Source: an uncultured bacterium (GTDB lineage: Bacteria > Bacillota > Clostridia > Oscillospirales > Acutalibacteraceae). From it: 20,391 nucleotides of DNA. Numbering within the stretch: the first letter of the stretch is position 1; each line of letters starts with the position of its first letter. Shown piece by piece: positions 7,617-14,490 of this stretch. The position numbers were made by a program, and so were the translations under genes. The stretch covers positions 1 through 20,391 of the forward strand of contig CAMFFI010000004.1 of the NCBI GenBank assembly GCA_945949625.1, written 5' to 3'. The notes under the pieces are model-generated. The model made no database searches and had not been told where the DNA came from. It was given only the letters and a program-made list of their open reading frames with translations.

Positions 7617-8735
7617 TCAGTTTGTGATTGTCTGCTCTGTTTCTTTATCAAAAATATGAATTTTGTTAAGGTCAAGAGCAACCTTGATGTTGTCGCCGGG
7701 CTTTGCAGTTGAAGCAGGGTCAACACGAGCTGTAAGAGGCACGCCGGAAATGTTGAGATAAAGATAAATTTCAGCACCCATAAGCTCTGTTACGTCAACA
7801 TTAGTAGTTACAATACCGTTGCCGTCTTTGATTTTTTCAATGAAATCAGGCTCATCGTGAACATGCTCGGGACGAATACCGAATACAACCTCTTTGCCTT
7901 CATAAGGAGCAAGAACATTGTCCTTATTCTTTGACTCTGGCAATTTGATTTCATACTGGTCAAATTTAAGATAAAAATCGCTGCCTTTTTTAACAAGAGT
8001 AGCGTCGATAAAGTTCATCTGAGGTGAACCGATAAATCCGGCAACAAATTCATTGCAAGGCTTATCGTAAAGGTTCTGAGGAGTATCAACCTGCTGAATA
8101 AATCCGTCCTTCATAACAACAATTCTTGTACCCATTGTCATAGCCTCTGTCTGGTCATGGGTTACATAGATAAATGTTGTGCCGAGACGCTGATAAATTC
8201 TTGAAATCTCGGTTCTCATCTGAGCACGGAGCTTAGCGTCAAGGTTTGAAAGAGGTTCGTCAAGAAGGAATACCTTAGGATCACGAACAATAGCACGTCC
8301 CAAAGCAACACGCTGTCTCTGACCACCCGAAAGAGCCTTTGGTTTTCTGTCAAGATACTGTTCGATACCGAGGATTCTTGCAGCCTCTTCAACTCTTCTC
8401 TTGATTTCTTCCTTTGGAGTTTTTCTAAGTTTAAGGCCAAATGCCATATTGTCATAAACAGTCATATGAGGATAAAGAGCATAGTTCTGGAAAACCATTG
8501 CAATATCTCTGTCCTTAGGTGCAACATCGTTTGCAAGCTTATCGCCGATGTAGAGCTCGCCCTTTGAAATATCTTCCAAGCCGGCAATCATTCTGAGTGT
8601 TGTTGATTTACCGCAGCCGGACGGACCAACAAGGATAATAAATTCTTTATCTTCAATTTCCAAGTTGAAGTCTGTAACAGCTGTAACTCCTCCGTCATAT
8701 ATTTTATAAATATGTCTCAATGATACATTTGCCAT
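7617..8735 (-). CDS. Multi-sugar ABC importer ATPase, MsmX/MsmK/UgpC type
   Basis: ATPase subunit that powers carbohydrate uptake (CUT1-type importers) at the inner membrane face. The 372-residue protein has a complete ABC domain: Walker A GPSGCGKST (37-45), Q-loop with VFQNYALYPHMTVYDN, signature LSGGQ (135-139), Walker B VFLLDEP (155-161) and H193. The MalK-type C-terminal regulatory/OB domain (about 240-372) includes FGIRPEHV. The start at 8735 is set by AGGAGG 7 nt upstream. No permease or solute-binding gene is adjacent, so it is likely a shared ATPase serving several importers, as MsmX does in Bacillus subtilis. It forms its own unit ending at the terminator at 7568-7597. No clear promoter was found in the 165 nt upstream. 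Confidence 0.94.
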   Translation of the reverse strand: MANVSLRHIYKIYDGGVTAVTDFNLEIEDKEFIILVGPSGCGKSTTLRMIAGLEDISKGELYIGDKLANDVAPKDRDIAMVFQNYALYPHMTVYDNMAFGLKLRKTPKEEIKRRVEEAARILGIEQYLDRKPKALSGGQRQRVALGRAIVRDPKVFLLDEPLSNLDAKLRAQMRTEISRIYQRLGTTFIYVTHDQTEAMTMGTRIVVMKDGFIQQVDTPQNLYDKPCNEFVAGFIGSPQMNFIDATLVKKGSDFYLKFDQYEIKLPESKNKDNVLAPYEGKEVVFGIRPEHVHDEPDFIEKIKDGNGIVTTNVDVTELMGAEIYLYLNISGVPLTARVDPASTAKPGDNIKVALDLNKIHIFDKETEQTITN

Positions 8736-8900
8736 TAAAAAAACCTCCTGTAATTTTGCAAATATAAAATACAAATTTAATATGCTTATAGTTTATCATA
8801 CTTTAGAGTGTTTTACCACTCGAAAATTAACTAAAGTTTTAATTAAGATTTTATGTATTATTTCTAACAACATAAAAACAAAGTACAAATTTAATGCAAA

Positions 8901-9608
8901 TTACACAAAAAATATTAGTTGTTTTTCGCAGTCTGAAAGTTCTTTCGATTCACCCAAAGCCAAATTTTCGTCTAAAGCAAGCCGGCCGATTGACAGTCTT
9001 TTCAAATATTCAACCTGCAAATTACAGCAGGCAAACATTTTCTTAACCTGATGGAATTTACCCTCGCAGATACTTACGACGGCGCATCTTTTGTCGTCGC
9101 ATATTTCCAGCTTTGCAGGCATACACTGTGTTCCGTCTGAAAAAACTATACCCTGCCTGAATTTTTCTTTTACGTCTTCATTTACAGGGTTGTCCAAACG
9201 TGCAAAATACCTTTTGTAAACCTTTTTACCCGGAGAGAGCATCCTGTGCGCAAAATCGCCGTCATCGGTTATTATCAGCAAGCCTTCTGTATCTTTATCA
9301 AGTCTGCCCGCCGGAAAAAGTCCTTTTCTCTTTAAATTATCGGGCAATAAATCAATGACTGTTTTTGCGTTTTTATCACGGCTTGCGCTGAGCACTCCTG
9401 CCGGCTTGTTCATCATTATATACAAATGCTTTTTAAAAACCAGCTCTTCTCCGTTTACCCTGATTGAGTCAGTCTGCGGATTGACCTTTTGCGAAACATC
9501 TCTGCACAAATCCCCGTTTATTGTAACGGCTTTGCTTTTGATAAGTTTATGTACTTGTTTTCGGCTTCCGAAATTCTGAGAAGCCAGAATTTTATCTATT
9601 CTTTCCAT
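8901..9608 (-). CDS. Pseudouridine synthase, RsuA/RluB/E/F family
   Basis: Converts a specific rRNA uridine to pseudouridine; most close relatives act on 16S rRNA (RsuA-like), but the exact site cannot be deduced here. The 235-residue protein has an N-terminal S4 RNA-binding domain (about 1-48, MERIDKILASQNFGSRKQV). The catalytic domain contains the family motif GRLDKDTEGLL (101-111), with catalytic D104, plus the MMNKPAGVLSA strand near 65-75 and the GKFHQVKKMF motif near the end. The gene starts only 3 nt after the stop of the DUF4830-like gene and has no obvious Shine-Dalgarno sequence, which suggests translational coupling. It is the last gene of the four-gene minus-strand operon. Confidence 0.94.
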   Translation of the reverse strand: MERIDKILASQNFGSRKQVHKLIKSKAVTINGDLCRDVSQKVNPQTDSIRVNGEELVFKKHLYIMMNKPAGVLSASRDKNAKTVIDLLPDNLKRKGLFPAGRLDKDTEGLLIITDDGDFAHRMLSPGKKVYKRYFARLDNPVNEDVKEKFRQGIVFSDGTQCMPAKLEICDDKRCAVVSICEGKFHQVKKMFACCNLQVEYLKRLSIGRLALDENLALGESKELSDCEKQLIFFV

Positions 9609-9611
9609 AAT

Positions 9612-10103
9612 CTAATTGGCAAGACTCCGGTATTCATCGGAATAAATTTTTGTTCCGATATGACCGCCTATCACTTTATCCTTGTAAATCAATAAAGTAG
9701 CATAATATTCCTTGCCGTCACTTTCATAATTTTCCAACTTAAAAATATCTCTTTTTGCCGAAACTCCTTTGTAATTTCTCAAATCAAGTCCTATTTCCTG
9801 CTGAAGTCTGTTATATTCAGCGTAGGTTTGATTAAAATCAGAGGGGATAACCACCTCATCACTTACAAGAGACTCTGCATCGGGAGTAAGACCGAACTGC
9901 TCAAGAAACTCCGTTTCGCTTTTTACGCTGTCAGCAGAAAGTGAGTATTCTCCTATTTCATCACAGGTGGCGATTTCAGGCATTTTATTTCCGTTTATAC
10001 ACAAAACTGCAAGCAAAACTCCTAAAGCACAAAGTGCCAGCATACATATAATAAGATATTTTTTCCATTTTTCTTTGATTTTTTCTACTGCAAAAATAAA
10101 CAT
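9612..10103 (-). CDS. DUF4830-like membrane-anchored protein of unknown function
   Basis: The 163-residue protein has a basic N-terminus (KIKEKWKK), one membrane segment (about 15-36) and an extracytoplasmic domain. From about residue 64 the pattern (EFLEQFGLTP, then IPSDFNQTYAEYNRLQQEIG, LRNYKG, and LLIYKDKVIGGHI near the end) matches my memory of DUF4830, a small domain common in clostridial membrane or secreted proteins. No catalytic residues are apparent and the function is unknown. It may sense or bind something outside the membrane. It sits 55 nt after the HAD phosphatase gene and 3 nt before the pseudouridine synthase gene. The start at 10103 follows AAAGGGTGA. Confidence 0.8.
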   Translation of the reverse strand: MFIFAVEKIKEKWKKYLIICMLALCALGVLLAVLCINGNKMPEIATCDEIGEYSLSADSVKSETEFLEQFGLTPDAESLVSDEVVIPSDFNQTYAEYNRLQQEIGLDLRNYKGVSAKRDIFKLENYESDGKEYYATLLIYKDKVIGGHIGTKIYSDEYRSLAN

Positions 10104-10158
10104 TCCGTCACCCTTTCACATTTATAACTATGCAAAAGGACAAGATAAAATGTTATAT

Positions 10159-10809
10159 TTATAAAATAAAATTGAGTATTTCCGCCGGACTTGACGCAAA
10201 AAGCTTTGCGCCCTGATTAAGCATAAGCTCTTTTTCACCGTAGCCGTAGGACGCTCCGATAAAATCAACACCCGTAAGTCTTGCGCCCTGTGCGTCAAAA
10301 TAAGTATCGCCTACAAGTACAATTCTGTCCGACATTTTGCCTCCCAGGCAATTTATGGCGTAAGGAATCAAATCCTCTTTCTCTTTTCTGCTTCCGTTCT
10401 GTGAAGAACCGCATATTGCGTCAAAATACTCTGCAACGCCTATAATATTACACGCTTGTTTTACAAATGGCTCTAATTTTGATGAGCAGACGCCTAAGAG
10501 AATATTGTTTTTCTTCAATTCCTTCAACACCTGTTCCATACCCTCATAAATATAATTCTTTTTTATTCCTTCGGTTTCATAAAAATGCTTATACAGCTCT
10601 ATGCCTTTTTCACATTCCTCGCCATTAAAGCCGCATATGTTTTTTAATGTATTAACCAGCGGAGGTCCCAGATATTTTGAATAATCGGATAAATCAGGCA
10701 CAGTCCTGCCCATTTTTTCAACGGTTTTTTCAAGGCTGAATCTTACTCCCTCTGCGCTTTGACTGAGAGTACCGTCAAAGTCAAACAGAACATAATCATA
10801 TTTAGCCAT
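10159..10809 (-). CDS. HAD-superfamily phosphatase, phosphoglycolate phosphatase-like
   Basis: Cytosolic small-molecule phosphatase of the Gph/PGP type; the substrate is not readable from sequence. The 216-residue protein shows all HAD motifs: DFDGT (nucleophile D10 and acid D12), S109 in GVCSSK, a basic residue near 142-144 in SRKEKED, and VGDTYFDAQGA (D168, D172). A helical C1 cap lies between about residues 16 and 95. The start at 10809 overlaps the end of the upstream thioesterase gene by 8 nt (ATGGCTAA), suggesting translational coupling. An alternative ATG at 10821 has AAAGG closer to it but gives an atypical N-terminal extension. It is the second gene of the thioesterase operon. Confidence 0.92.
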   Translation of the reverse strand: MAKYDYVLFDFDGTLSQSAEGVRFSLEKTVEKMGRTVPDLSDYSKYLGPPLVNTLKNICGFNGEECEKGIELYKHFYETEGIKKNYIYEGMEQVLKELKKNNILLGVCSSKLEPFVKQACNIIGVAEYFDAICGSSQNGSRKEKEDLIPYAINCLGGKMSDRIVLVGDTYFDAQGARLTGVDFIGASYGYGEKELMLNQGAKLFASSPAEILNFIL

Positions 10810-11194
10810 TAAACTTTTCATCTGCCTTTCTTTGAAAGCTTTCGCTTTTTACGCTTACTCTTGTGTGAGTTCCCTTAGAAATAACGCCCTTTTTATCATT
10901 TGCAGCTACGTCAAAATAAAACATTCTTCCGTCAATCTTCGTAAGAGTGGCAGTAGCGGAAACTTCTGCATTTAAAGGAGTAGGGCTTGTGTGGTCAATG
11001 GAAATCTGCGTACCCACAGTGGTATAAATATCCTCCAGGCCCTGCTGTGCAAGCTGACAGGCGGCATTTTCCATTAATGCAACAACCATAGGCGTTGCCA
11101 GGACCTCAAGACTTCCGCTGCCTGCTTTACAGGCAAGCATATCCTCGGTAACTGTTTTTCTGACCGTTAAGCTATCGCCGATTTTTAATGACAT
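10802..11194 (-). CDS. FlK-like hotdog-fold acyl-CoA thioesterase
   Basis: Small 130-residue hotdog protein related to the fluoroacetyl-CoA thioesterase FlK. The residues corresponding to the FlK catalytic Thr42, Glu50 and His76 are present as T34, E42 and H68 with identical spacing (8 and 26 residues), in ATPMV, MENAA and SIDHTSPTP. The aromatic gate that gives FlK its fluorine selectivity seems absent; that region reads CKAGSGSLEV. A general acyl-CoA hydrolase role is therefore more likely than fluoroacetate detoxification. The start at 11194 is supported by GGAAGG 9 nt upstream. It is the first gene of an operon with a HAD phosphatase, a DUF4830-like protein and an RsuA-family enzyme. Why these genes are grouped is unclear. 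Confidence 0.88.
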   Translation of the reverse strand: MSLKIGDSLTVRKTVTEDMLACKAGSGSLEVLATPMVVALMENAACQLAQQGLEDIYTTVGTQISIDHTSPTPLNAEVSATATLTKIDGRMFYFDVAANDKKGVISKGTHTRVSVKSESFQRKADEKFNG

Positions 11195-11226
11195 TTTAAA
11201 CAACCTTCCTTTTTTTATCTTCAATA

Positions 11227-11255
11227 TTGTTAAATTTTCTTTTATATGCTATACT
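11227..11255 (+). promoter_or_regulatory. Predicted promoter of ychF (extended -10)
   Basis: -35 TTGTTA (11227-11232), a 17-bp spacer ending TGC, and -10 TATACT (11250-11255), so the -10 is of the extended TGn type. A start near 11262 gives a leader of about 87 nt. A second -10-like TATAAT at 11289-11294 lacks a good -35 at the right distance. Confidence 0.65.
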
Positions 11256-11289
11256 TATTTATAACTCATTTGTTCTGTGCAGTATTTTT

Positions 11290-11318
11290 ATAATACATCA
11301 TAAAACAAATTAAGGCAA
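11290..11318 (-). promoter_or_regulatory. Predicted promoter of the thioesterase operon
   Basis: On the minus strand: -35 TTGCCT (11318-11313), a 17-bp spacer and -10 TATTAT (11295-11290). The predicted start near 11283 gives a leader of about 90 nt before the thioesterase. It lies to the right of the ychF promoter, so the two promoters face each other. Confidence 0.65.
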
Positions 11319-11348
11319 TAAAATTTTATCTGCAAGGAGTCTTATAAA

Positions 11349-12443
11349 GTGAAATTAGGTATAGTAGGATTGCCAAACGTAGGCAAAAGTACGCTTTTCA
11401 ACGCAATTACAAACGCAGGCGCACAATCTGCAAACTATCCTTTCTGCACAATTGAGCCAAATATCGGCGTTGTGGCAGTTCCGGATAAAAGGCTGGACAA
11501 GCTGGCTGAAATGTATCAGCCTGAAAAATTCACACCTGCAACCATTGAGTTTGTGGATATTGCAGGACTTGTCAAGGGTGCATCAAAGGGTGAAGGTCTG
11601 GGCAACAAGTTTTTATCAAACATTCGTGAATGTGACGCTATTGTCCACGTTGTCAGATGCTTTGAAAACGACGACATTATCCACGTTGAGGGAAGCGTTG
11701 ACCCTGCAAGAGATATTGAAACAATTAATCTTGAGCTTATTCTTTCCGACGTTGAAATGATGGAAAGAAAAATTGAAAAAACCAAAAAAATGCTTAAGGG
11801 CGATAAAAAATATCAGGTTGACCTTGATTTTTACAACCGTGTGTTAGACGCATTAAATCAAGGCAAATCAGCAAGAAGCGTTGAATGTAACGAAGAAGAG
11901 GCAAAGCTTCTTTCGGAGGTTGCTCTGCTTTCAAGCAAGCCTGTAATTTATGCGGCAAATATGAGCGACGAGGACTTTTCAAAGGGTATTGAGGGAAACG
12001 AATATCTTAAAAAGGTTGAAGAAATTGCAAAGGAAGAAAACGCCGCTGTTCTTCCCATATGCGCTCAGATAGAGGCTGAAATTGTTGAAATGGATAAAGA
12101 GGAAAAGGAGCTTTTCCTTGCAGATATGGGACTTGACCAATCGGGACTTGACAGACTTATAAAAGAATGTTATTCCTTGCTGGGACTTATTTCTTATCTT
12201 ACGGCAGGAAAACCTGAGGTAAGAGCCTGGACAATTAAAAAAGGAACAAAAGCTCCTCAGGCTGCCGGAAAAATCCACACAGACTTTGAAAGAGGCTTTA
12301 TCAGAGCAGAGGTTATTTCCTTTGAGGATTTGATTGCCTGCGGAAGTATGTCTGCCGCAAAAGAAAAAGGTCTTGTCCGTTCAGAGGGCAAGGAGTACGT
12401 TATGAAAGACGGCGACATTGTTCTTTTCAGGTTTAACGTGTAA
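11349..12443 (+). CDS. ychF: Ribosome-binding ATPase YchF (OLA1/Obg-like)
   Basis: Conserved P-loop ATPase of the Obg-related group that binds ribosomes and is tied to stress responses; it prefers ATP to GTP. The 364-residue protein has the normal length. G1 is GLPNVGKS (7-14), G3 is DIAG (70-73), and the G4 position reads NMSD (204-207) rather than NKxD, as expected for an ATP-specific YchF. A coiled coil covers about 125-200 and a C-terminal TGS domain covers about 280-364 (ending DGDIVLFRFNV). The start codon is GTG at 11349, chosen because AAGGAG lies about 9 nt upstream and the family N-terminus MKLGIVGLPNVGKS begins there. It is monocistronic: its own promoter precedes it and a strong terminator follows. 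Confidence 0.97.
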   Translation: MKLGIVGLPNVGKSTLFNAITNAGAQSANYPFCTIEPNIGVVAVPDKRLDKLAEMYQPEKFTPATIEFVDIAGLVKGASKGEGLGNKFLSNIRECDAIVHVVRCFENDDIIHVEGSVDPARDIETINLELILSDVEMMERKIEKTKKMLKGDKKYQVDLDFYNRVLDALNQGKSARSVECNEEEAKLLSEVALLSSKPVIYAANMSDEDFSKGIEGNEYLKKVEEIAKEENAAVLPICAQIEAEIVEMDKEEKELFLADMGLDQSGLDRLIKECYSLLGLISYLTAGKPEVRAWTIKKGTKAPQAAGKIHTDFERGFIRAEVISFEDLIACGSMSAAKEKGLVRSEGKEYVMKDGDIVLFRFNV

Positions 12444-12459
12444 TTTTTGCTTATAGCAA

Positions 12460-12500
12460 AAGGCTGTATCAAGCATTGTGTCGATACAGCCTTAATTTTT
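12460..12500 (+). terminator. Intrinsic terminator of ychF
   Basis: An 11-bp stem (AAGGCTGTATC with its complement, 12460-12470 and 12483-12493) and a 12-nt loop are followed by AATTTTTT. It begins 16 nt after the ychF stop. The opposite strand is followed by TTTTG, so it could also end transcripts of the convergent symporter gene. Confidence 0.92.
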
Positions 12501-12515
12501 TATTATATTACGTTA

Positions 12516-13871
12516 TTACATTGTAAATATTCCAAAGGGAGCAAGCACTCCTGTAATAAGAATTACAAGCAGAAGAACAGGAGCAATATATTTCACCATA
12601 ACCTCGTAAATTCCCTTTCTTCTGAATTTCTCTCCGTTTAAGGTTACCTCATCGGTAATAACCTTTGTTTTAATAAACCAGCCAACCATAATGCAGGTGA
12701 ACAAAGCCACAACAGGCATAAGCACGTTGTTACTCAAGAAATCAAAGAACGTCAGGAAGTCCATACCGAGAATCTGAATATTTGACCATACTCCATTACC
12801 CAATGACGACGGAACACCAAGCAAAATGCATATTCCTATAACAATGAAGCCGGCTTTCAATCTGCTTATGCGGAATTTATCCATCATTGAAGATACTATT
12901 GCCTCCATTACGGAAATGGAGCTTGTAATTGCCGCAAAGAAAACAAGTACAAAGAACAAAAATGCAATTATTCTGCCGGCAGGCATTGCGTCAAATACCT
13001 TCGGCAAGGTCTGGAACATAAGTCCCGGTCCGCTTGAGGCAAGTCCTGATTCTCCGCTGAAAACATAAACAGCAGGAACTACCATTAAGCCTGCAAGCAG
13101 TGCAATAGCCGTGTCAAAAATTTCAATTCTGTTTACTGATTTTGAAATTCCCACTTCTTTTTTTGTATAAGAGCCGTAGGTTACCATTATACCCATTGCA
13201 AGACTCATTGAGTAAAAAAGCTGTCCCAGCGCCGCTGTAACGGTTTTTAAGGAAAACTTGCTGAAATCGGGAATAAGATAATATCCGACACCCTCCATGG
13301 CATTTGGCAGAGTAATAACATAAATTGAAATGATTATTGTAAGCACAACCAATACCGGCATCAGAAATTTGCTGAGCTTTTCTATTCCCTTTTCTACGCC
13401 AAGCATTACTACCAAAACAGTAATGGCAAGGAATACAAAGAAGAAAAGCATAGGTGACCATGGATTGCTGATAAAATCACCGAAGTAATTGTCCTGTGCG
13501 GCAGCTGATACAAGGCCCTGAGCATAAACAGTAACATATTTAGTTACCCAGCCGCCTATTACGCAATAATAGGGCAAAATAATTACGGGAACAAGCACCG
13601 CAATGTAGCCTAAAAAGGAAAACCTTTTATCTAATTTTTTGTAAGCCAGAATGGGACTCAAGCCGGTTTTTCTTCCTATTGCAATTTCTGTTGTAAGCAA
13701 AGCAAAGCCGAATGTAAGCGCAAGAATAATATAAACAAGAATAAATATTCCGCCGCCGTACTGAGCCGCTAAATAAGGAAATCTCCATAAATTTCCCAAG
13801 CCTACGGCGCTGCCCGCCGCTGCAAGTACAAAACCGATACCACCGGTAAAGTTACCTCTTTTTTTCTCCAT
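12516..13871 (-). CDS. Na+-dependent symporter of the neurotransmitter:sodium symporter (NSS) family
   Basis: Integral membrane transporter that probably imports an amino acid or related solute with Na+. The 451-residue protein has many hydrophobic segments, consistent with the 11-12 helices of bacterial NSS proteins such as LeuT and MhsT. The TM1 signature GSAVGLGNLWRFPY (20-33) contains the unwound substrate/Na+ site and the gating arginine R30. The YYCVIGGWVTKY segment (about 101-112) corresponds to TM3, with its substrate-site tyrosine region. The substrate cannot be assigned from sequence. The start at 13871 has GGAG about 9 nt upstream and gives the typical N-terminus. It lies 63 nt downstream of the kinase-like gene with a hairpin between, so cotranscription with glmS is possible but uncertain. 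Confidence 0.93.
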   Translation of the reverse strand: MEKKRGNFTGGIGFVLAAAGSAVGLGNLWRFPYLAAQYGGGIFILVYIILALTFGFALLTTEIAIGRKTGLSPILAYKKLDKRFSFLGYIAVLVPVIILPYYCVIGGWVTKYVTVYAQGLVSAAAQDNYFGDFISNPWSPMLFFFVFLAITVLVVMLGVEKGIEKLSKFLMPVLVVLTIIISIYVITLPNAMEGVGYYLIPDFSKFSLKTVTAALGQLFYSMSLAMGIMVTYGSYTKKEVGISKSVNRIEIFDTAIALLAGLMVVPAVYVFSGESGLASSGPGLMFQTLPKVFDAMPAGRIIAFLFFVLVFFAAITSSISVMEAIVSSMMDKFRISRLKAGFIVIGICILLGVPSSLGNGVWSNIQILGMDFLTFFDFLSNNVLMPVVALFTCIMVGWFIKTKVITDEVTLNGEKFRRKGIYEVMVKYIAPVLLLVILITGVLAPFGIFTM

Positions 13872-13894
13872 AAAAACACTCCATTAAGTTTTTT

Positions 13895-13927
13895 AAAGGC
13901 AAAGATTTTCTCGAGAAACTTTGCCTT
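13895..13927 (-). terminator. Hairpin between the kinase-like gene and the symporter gene
   Basis: Minus-strand RNA forms AAGGCAAAG paired with CUUUGCCUU, continuing after a 2-nt bulge into UUUC/GAAA capped by a UCGA loop, about 13 bp in total. It starts 8 nt after the kinase-like stop. What follows is UAAAAAAC rather than a U-run, so it is a poor intrinsic terminator in this direction and may be a processing or attenuation element. Confidence 0.5.
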
Positions 13928-13934
13928 AATTTAT

Positions 13935-14477
13935 TTAACTATGATTTTTTAAATATTCTTCAAATTCCGGAGTTTTCGACCAATATTTTTTACCCCAATT
14001 TTCAAAATTCCATTCATCAGAATATTCATTACATTCATAATCGATATAGTACAGCAGCTCATTTTGAACTATGAAATTTGTAGGAAAATAATCAATGTTA
14101 AGATTTCTTCTTTTCAGCTTTTCGCCCATTTCCGTAAGCTGATGAATATACAAATCTACATTTTTATTATTTTTTACTAATTCAAAAATTGTACTGCCTT
14201 CTATATACTCTTTAATAATTCTTTCCCTTTGCACATCAACGTCATACATTAAGGGTATTTTTATCCCTGCGTCGGTTAAACGCTTATAATCGTTAATTTC
14301 AGCCTGAATTTTATTACCGAAGCTGTAATATGAGCATGGTTCGTGATGAATTTGCTTAAGAACAAAGAACTCACCGTTCCTTTTTGCAAGGTACGAGTAA
14401 CCTCCCTTTCCCTTACCAAGTAAGGATATTATTTCATACTCTTTTCCATTAACCGATAATTTCTTATTTTCGCTCAT
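13935..14477 (-). CDS. Minimal protein-kinase-like protein (180 aa)
   Basis: The sequence reads as a shortened eukaryotic-type kinase fold. A glycine loop GKGKGGYS lies at 21-28, the beta-3 lysine is K41 in VLKQI, and E60 is a possible helix-C glutamate. A catalytic loop NIDYFPTNF has D129 and N134 at canonical spacing, and the DFG position reads DYE (146-148) with D146. The HRD histidine is missing and the C-lobe stops soon after, so this resembles the small atypical RIO/Bud32/lipopolysaccharide-kinase-like group rather than a full Hanks kinase. All residues needed for Mg-ATP binding and phosphotransfer are present. It starts 13 nt after the glmS stop with only a weak GGA ribosome site. It is soluble, with no membrane segment. 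The substrate is unknown. By eye it is more AT-rich than glmS. Confidence 0.82.
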   Translation of the reverse strand: MSENKKLSVNGKEYEIISLLGKGKGGYSYLAKRNGEFFVLKQIHHEPCSYYSFGNKIQAEINDYKRLTDAGIKIPLMYDVDVQRERIIKEYIEGSTIFELVKNNKNVDLYIHQLTEMGEKLKRRNLNIDYFPTNFIVQNELLYYIDYECNEYSDEWNFENWGKKYWSKTPEFEEYLKNHS

Positions 14478-14490
14478 TTTTCCGTCTGAA

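Noticed and set aside
8802..8825. Imperfect dyad TTTAGAGTG/CACTCGAAA upstream of the sugar ATPase gene
   Set aside because: It has only five continuous base pairs plus three after a mismatch, no U-run, and does not match a catabolite (cre) site; too weak to call an operator or terminator.
8782..9051. A plus-strand frame of 89 codons
   Set aside because: It runs antisense over the end of the pseudouridine synthase gene and AT-rich intergenic DNA, with no ribosome site or protein-like pattern.
10802..11194. Fluoroacetate detoxification role for the FlK-like thioesterase
   Set aside because: The catalytic triad matches, but the aromatic gate region is Gly/Ser and the neighbours have no link to fluorinated compounds.
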